15,661 nucleotides of DNA, taken from contig DATIBM010000287.1 in assembly GCA_035457545.1 (NCBI GenBank), forward strand, positions 1 to 15,661, read 5' to 3'. The notes under the pieces were generated by a model. It made no database searches and had not been told where the DNA came from. It worked only from the letters and a program-made list of their open reading frames with translations. The first letter of the stretch is position 1; each line of letters starts with the position of its first letter. Positions 13,714 to 15,661 of this stretch are shown here, in pieces. The position numbers were made by a program, and so were the translations under genes. This DNA is from Nitrospira_G sp035457545. Lineage in GTDB: Bacteria; Nitrospirota; Nitrospiria; Nitrospirales; Nitrospiraceae.

Positions 13714-15078
13714 ATGACGACGTTGCGGACGCGGCGATGGATCAAGGCGGGCAGCCTGTTCCTGATCGCGGCGCTCATCGTGGCGGTGGCGGTCTACGAT
13801 GGAGCGGTCGCGCAGAAACCGGATGGGCCGGCAGGAGCAGGCGGCGGGGACAAACAGGCAGGCCAGGCCTCCGGCCAAGCATCGGATGGCGTGGAAGGAT
13901 GGGTCGCCGAAATCGAGAAGACCTTCATCCGGTCGGAGGATTGCAAACAGTGCCATGACCGCCATTACGAAGAATGGAAAGGCATGCGCGAGCAGACGCC
14001 CGACCTCAAGACCTTCGGCCGCGTGGACGCGGCGCTGCTCCACGGGACCTCGCTGGAGTCGCCGGTTTTCAAGACCGTCTTCGGCCTGTGGATGCAGACC
14101 AAACCGACCGCGGAGCAGCAGACGAAATGCCTGTCGTGCCATGCGCCGGCCACGACCGTCTATCCGCAACATGCGGGGAAGATCGCCGAGCAGGTGCTGA
14201 ATGGAAAGGTGACAGTGGAGGGCATCGGGTGCGCCTCCTGCCACCTGATCCATGCCATCGATTCCAACAGCGGGGGCCCGCCGACCTTCAAGATCAAGCC
14301 CGGAACCACGCTCTACGGCCCCTACAGCGATCCCGAAGAGAACCTGGTCCATACGGCCGAACAGTCCGACCTCTATCGCGGCGCCAATTTCTGCGCCTCT
14401 TGCCACTTCGACAAGGTCAAGGACGTCACGAAGCGGGACCTGCCGGGCGAGATCCTGCAGGGAACCATCTGTCAGGATTGCCACATGGAGCCCTCAACCG
14501 GCAGTTCCACCTCCAAACGCGGCTCGCTCACGCGACAGATCGGACGCCACTGGTTTCGCGGCGTGGTGATTCCGGGGACGCTGCTCAAGAACCGGAATCT
14601 CCAAGCGGAATGGATGCCCCGGGTCGATATCGAGGCGACGAAATCAGCCGGGTCGGTCGCGGGCACGGCGCTCGTCAGGGTCGGCAGCCTGCCCCACAGC
14701 TTCCCGGACGGGGACCCGGTGCTCAAGCAGTTCCTGCTGACGATCACGGTCAAGGACGCGCAAGGGAACGTCCTGGCGACCGAAGAGAAGCGGTTCGGCC
14801 TGCCCTACGAACAGATTCTCAGGGGACCGATCCCCGACCCCTTCATCAAAGGAGGGACCACCAGAAAAGTCCCGTTCTCCCACACCTGGCAAGGCGCGGC
14901 GGTTCCGGCCTCCGTCGAAGCCGTCTTGACCTATCAACTCATCCCCGAGCCCTCGCCGGCCCTCCGCGATCAGTACCTGGCGACGCTTCCGAGTGAAGAT
15001 GAACGGAAACGCGCCGGGAACATCATCGACGAGTACATTCAGCCGCGTGTCCTGACCTATCGAGTAAAAACCTTGTAG
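13714..15078 (+). CDS. Five-heme c-type cytochrome (cytochrome c554-like) with C-terminal beta domain
   Basis: The protein has 454 residues and would carry electrons in the periplasm. A signal anchor (IKAGSLFLIAALIVAVAVYDG) leads into a Gly/Ala/Gln-rich spacer. Five CxxCH heme sites follow: CKQCH 77-81, CLSCH 139-143, CASCH 173-177, CASCH 227-231 and CQDCH 253-257. The first is followed by HYEEW, typical of the cytochrome c554/hydroxylamine oxidoreductase-related group. Residues from about 300 on carry no heme site and look like a beta-sandwich (LPHSFPDGDPVLKQFLLTIT and so on); H in LPHSFPDG may be a distal heme ligand. I chose ATG 13714 because GAGGGAGG lies just upstream; GTG 13702 is in frame but has no ribosome site. 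A paralog follows after 53 bp. Electron acceptor from the NxrC-like subunit is a plausible role. No catalytic signature, such as a NrfA-type CxxCK, is present. Confidence 0.9.
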   Translation: MTTLRTRRWIKAGSLFLIAALIVAVAVYDGAVAQKPDGPAGAGGGDKQAGQASGQASDGVEGWVAEIEKTFIRSEDCKQCHDRHYEEWKGMREQTPDLKTFGRVDAALLHGTSLESPVFKTVFGLWMQTKPTAEQQTKCLSCHAPATTVYPQHAGKIAEQVLNGKVTVEGIGCASCHLIHAIDSNSGGPPTFKIKPGTTLYGPYSDPEENLVHTAEQSDLYRGANFCASCHFDKVKDVTKRDLPGEILQGTICQDCHMEPSTGSSTSKRGSLTRQIGRHWFRGVVIPGTLLKNRNLQAEWMPRVDIEATKSAGSVAGTALVRVGSLPHSFPDGDPVLKQFLLTITVKDAQGNVLATEEKRFGLPYEQILRGPIPDPFIKGGTTRKVPFSHTWQGAAVPASVEAVLTYQLIPEPSPALRDQYLATLPSEDERKRAGNIIDEYIQPRVLTYRVKTL

Positions 15079-15131
15079 CGTCGTCGTGCCAGGAGCAAGC
15101 ACCTCGGCTGGCCGGTTGAAGGGGGGCTGTT

Positions 15132-15661
15132 GTGAATCGAGACAAGGCATGGTGGAAGGGCGTCATCGTCGGGACGGTCGGGATCGTGGTCCTGCTCGTC
15201 GGCCTGTCGCTGGAATCCGGCCGGGCGGAAGAGGCGTCCAAGGGCAAATTGCCGTTGGAGAAGGCCTTTCCTCTCGCCGCCAAATGCAAACGGTGCCACG
15301 AGCGGGTCTATGAAGAATGGGAAACCTCGCCCCTGTCCCGTTCGCTGCATTCGCCGGCGTTTCGCGCCGCCATCGATCAATACTTGGCCTTTTCCGGCGG
15401 GAAGGACAAGGCCCTCTGCCTGCGCTGCCATGCGCCGCACATCAAGGAGTATCCGGAGCTCGCCGAGTCCTTCATCAAACAGGTTCAATCGGGCGATCCC
15501 TCGATCGACGGCGTGGCCTGCGCGCAATGCCACCTGATCAAGGACGTGGATCGGACGGCCCATCCGCCGATGCCCAAGTACGATGTCGGGAGCAAGACCC
15601 TCTACGGACCCTACAAGGACGCCGCGCCGAACCTGGCCCATCAATCCGCGGACCTGGACCT
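15132..15661 (+). CDS. Multiheme c-type cytochrome paralog, 3' end cut by window edge
   Basis: The frame is open from GTG 15132 to the end of the window, giving at least 176 residues. The start is supported by AAGGGGGG about 7 bp upstream. A signal peptide (GVIVGTVGIVVLLVGLSL) precedes three CxxCH sites so far: CKRCH 52-56, CLRCH 96-100 and CAQCH 130-134. The match to the upstream five-heme cytochrome is clear: both have YEEW after the first heme, CHAP after the second, CHLI after the third, and then LYGPY. The spacing from second to third heme is 34 residues in both. The first-to-second spacing is shorter here (44 against 62), so the first helical segment differs. More hemes are expected beyond the edge. 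The pair looks like a tandem duplication that has diverged, perhaps forming a heteromeric electron chain or serving different partners. Confidence 0.88.
   Translation, partial: MNRDKAWWKGVIVGTVGIVVLLVGLSLESGRAEEASKGKLPLEKAFPLAAKCKRCHERVYEEWETSPLSRSLHSPAFRAAIDQYLAFSGGKDKALCLRCHAPHIKEYPELAESFIKQVQSGDPSIDGVACAQCHLIKDVDRTAHPPMPKYDVGSKTLYGPYKDAAPNLAHQSADLD

Overview
The window is a GC-rich, densely packed stretch of bacterial chromosome. It reads as an accessory and electron-transfer locus for an exported molybdenum enzyme of the DMSO reductase family (type II). Two proteins resemble the gamma (heme b) subunit of ethylbenzene dehydrogenase, the family that includes NxrC of Nitrospira nitrite oxidoreductase. 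Around them are a TorD/NarJ-like chaperone, a four-cluster ferredoxin, a TatA component and multiheme c-type cytochromes. This set points to a Nitrospira-type (Nitrospirota) nitrite oxidiser. That placement is an inference from gene content, because no catalytic alpha or beta subunit and no rRNA lies in the window.

Layout. (1) Positions 1-1288 hold the 3' part of a sigma-54-dependent response regulator with an unusual cysteine-rich linker. It runs convergently into a seven-bladed WD40 protein on the minus strand (1292-2398). (2) A 228-bp divergent region (2399-2626) carries two candidate promoters whose start points nearly coincide. It leads into an unrecognised protein with an HExxH motif and a C-terminal zinc-ribbon-like four-cysteine site (2627-3625), then a 16-cysteine ferredoxin (3668-4264). 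(3) A strong sigma-70 promoter and a leader inverted repeat (4418-4515) precede the chaperone (4543-5496) and the first NxrC-like heme b protein (5611-6564), which ends in a clear intrinsic terminator (6628-6671). (4) From 6847 to the right edge every gene is on the plus strand with gaps of about 17-90 bp: a B12-type radical SAM protein, a nine-helix membrane protein, a TPR protein, TatA, a six-bladed NHL propeller, a second and shorter NxrC-like protein, a PDZ protein, a five-heme cytochrome, and the start of a paralogous cytochrome cut by the window edge.

Inferred teamwork. The chaperone and Tat component would mature and export a folded molybdoenzyme. The heme b subunits and multiheme cytochromes would carry its electrons in the periplasm, with the ferredoxin as a further redox partner. 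The response regulator would control the locus. The propeller, TPR, radical SAM, membrane and HExxH proteins have no assigned role; their placement suggests assembly, cofactor or scaffolding functions. The most notable unexplained signals are a canonical terminator hairpin inside the translated 5' end of the PDZ gene, the HExxH/zinc-ribbon protein, and the cysteine-rich insert in the regulator. I saw no tRNA, rRNA, CRISPR array, insertion sequence or prophage gene.
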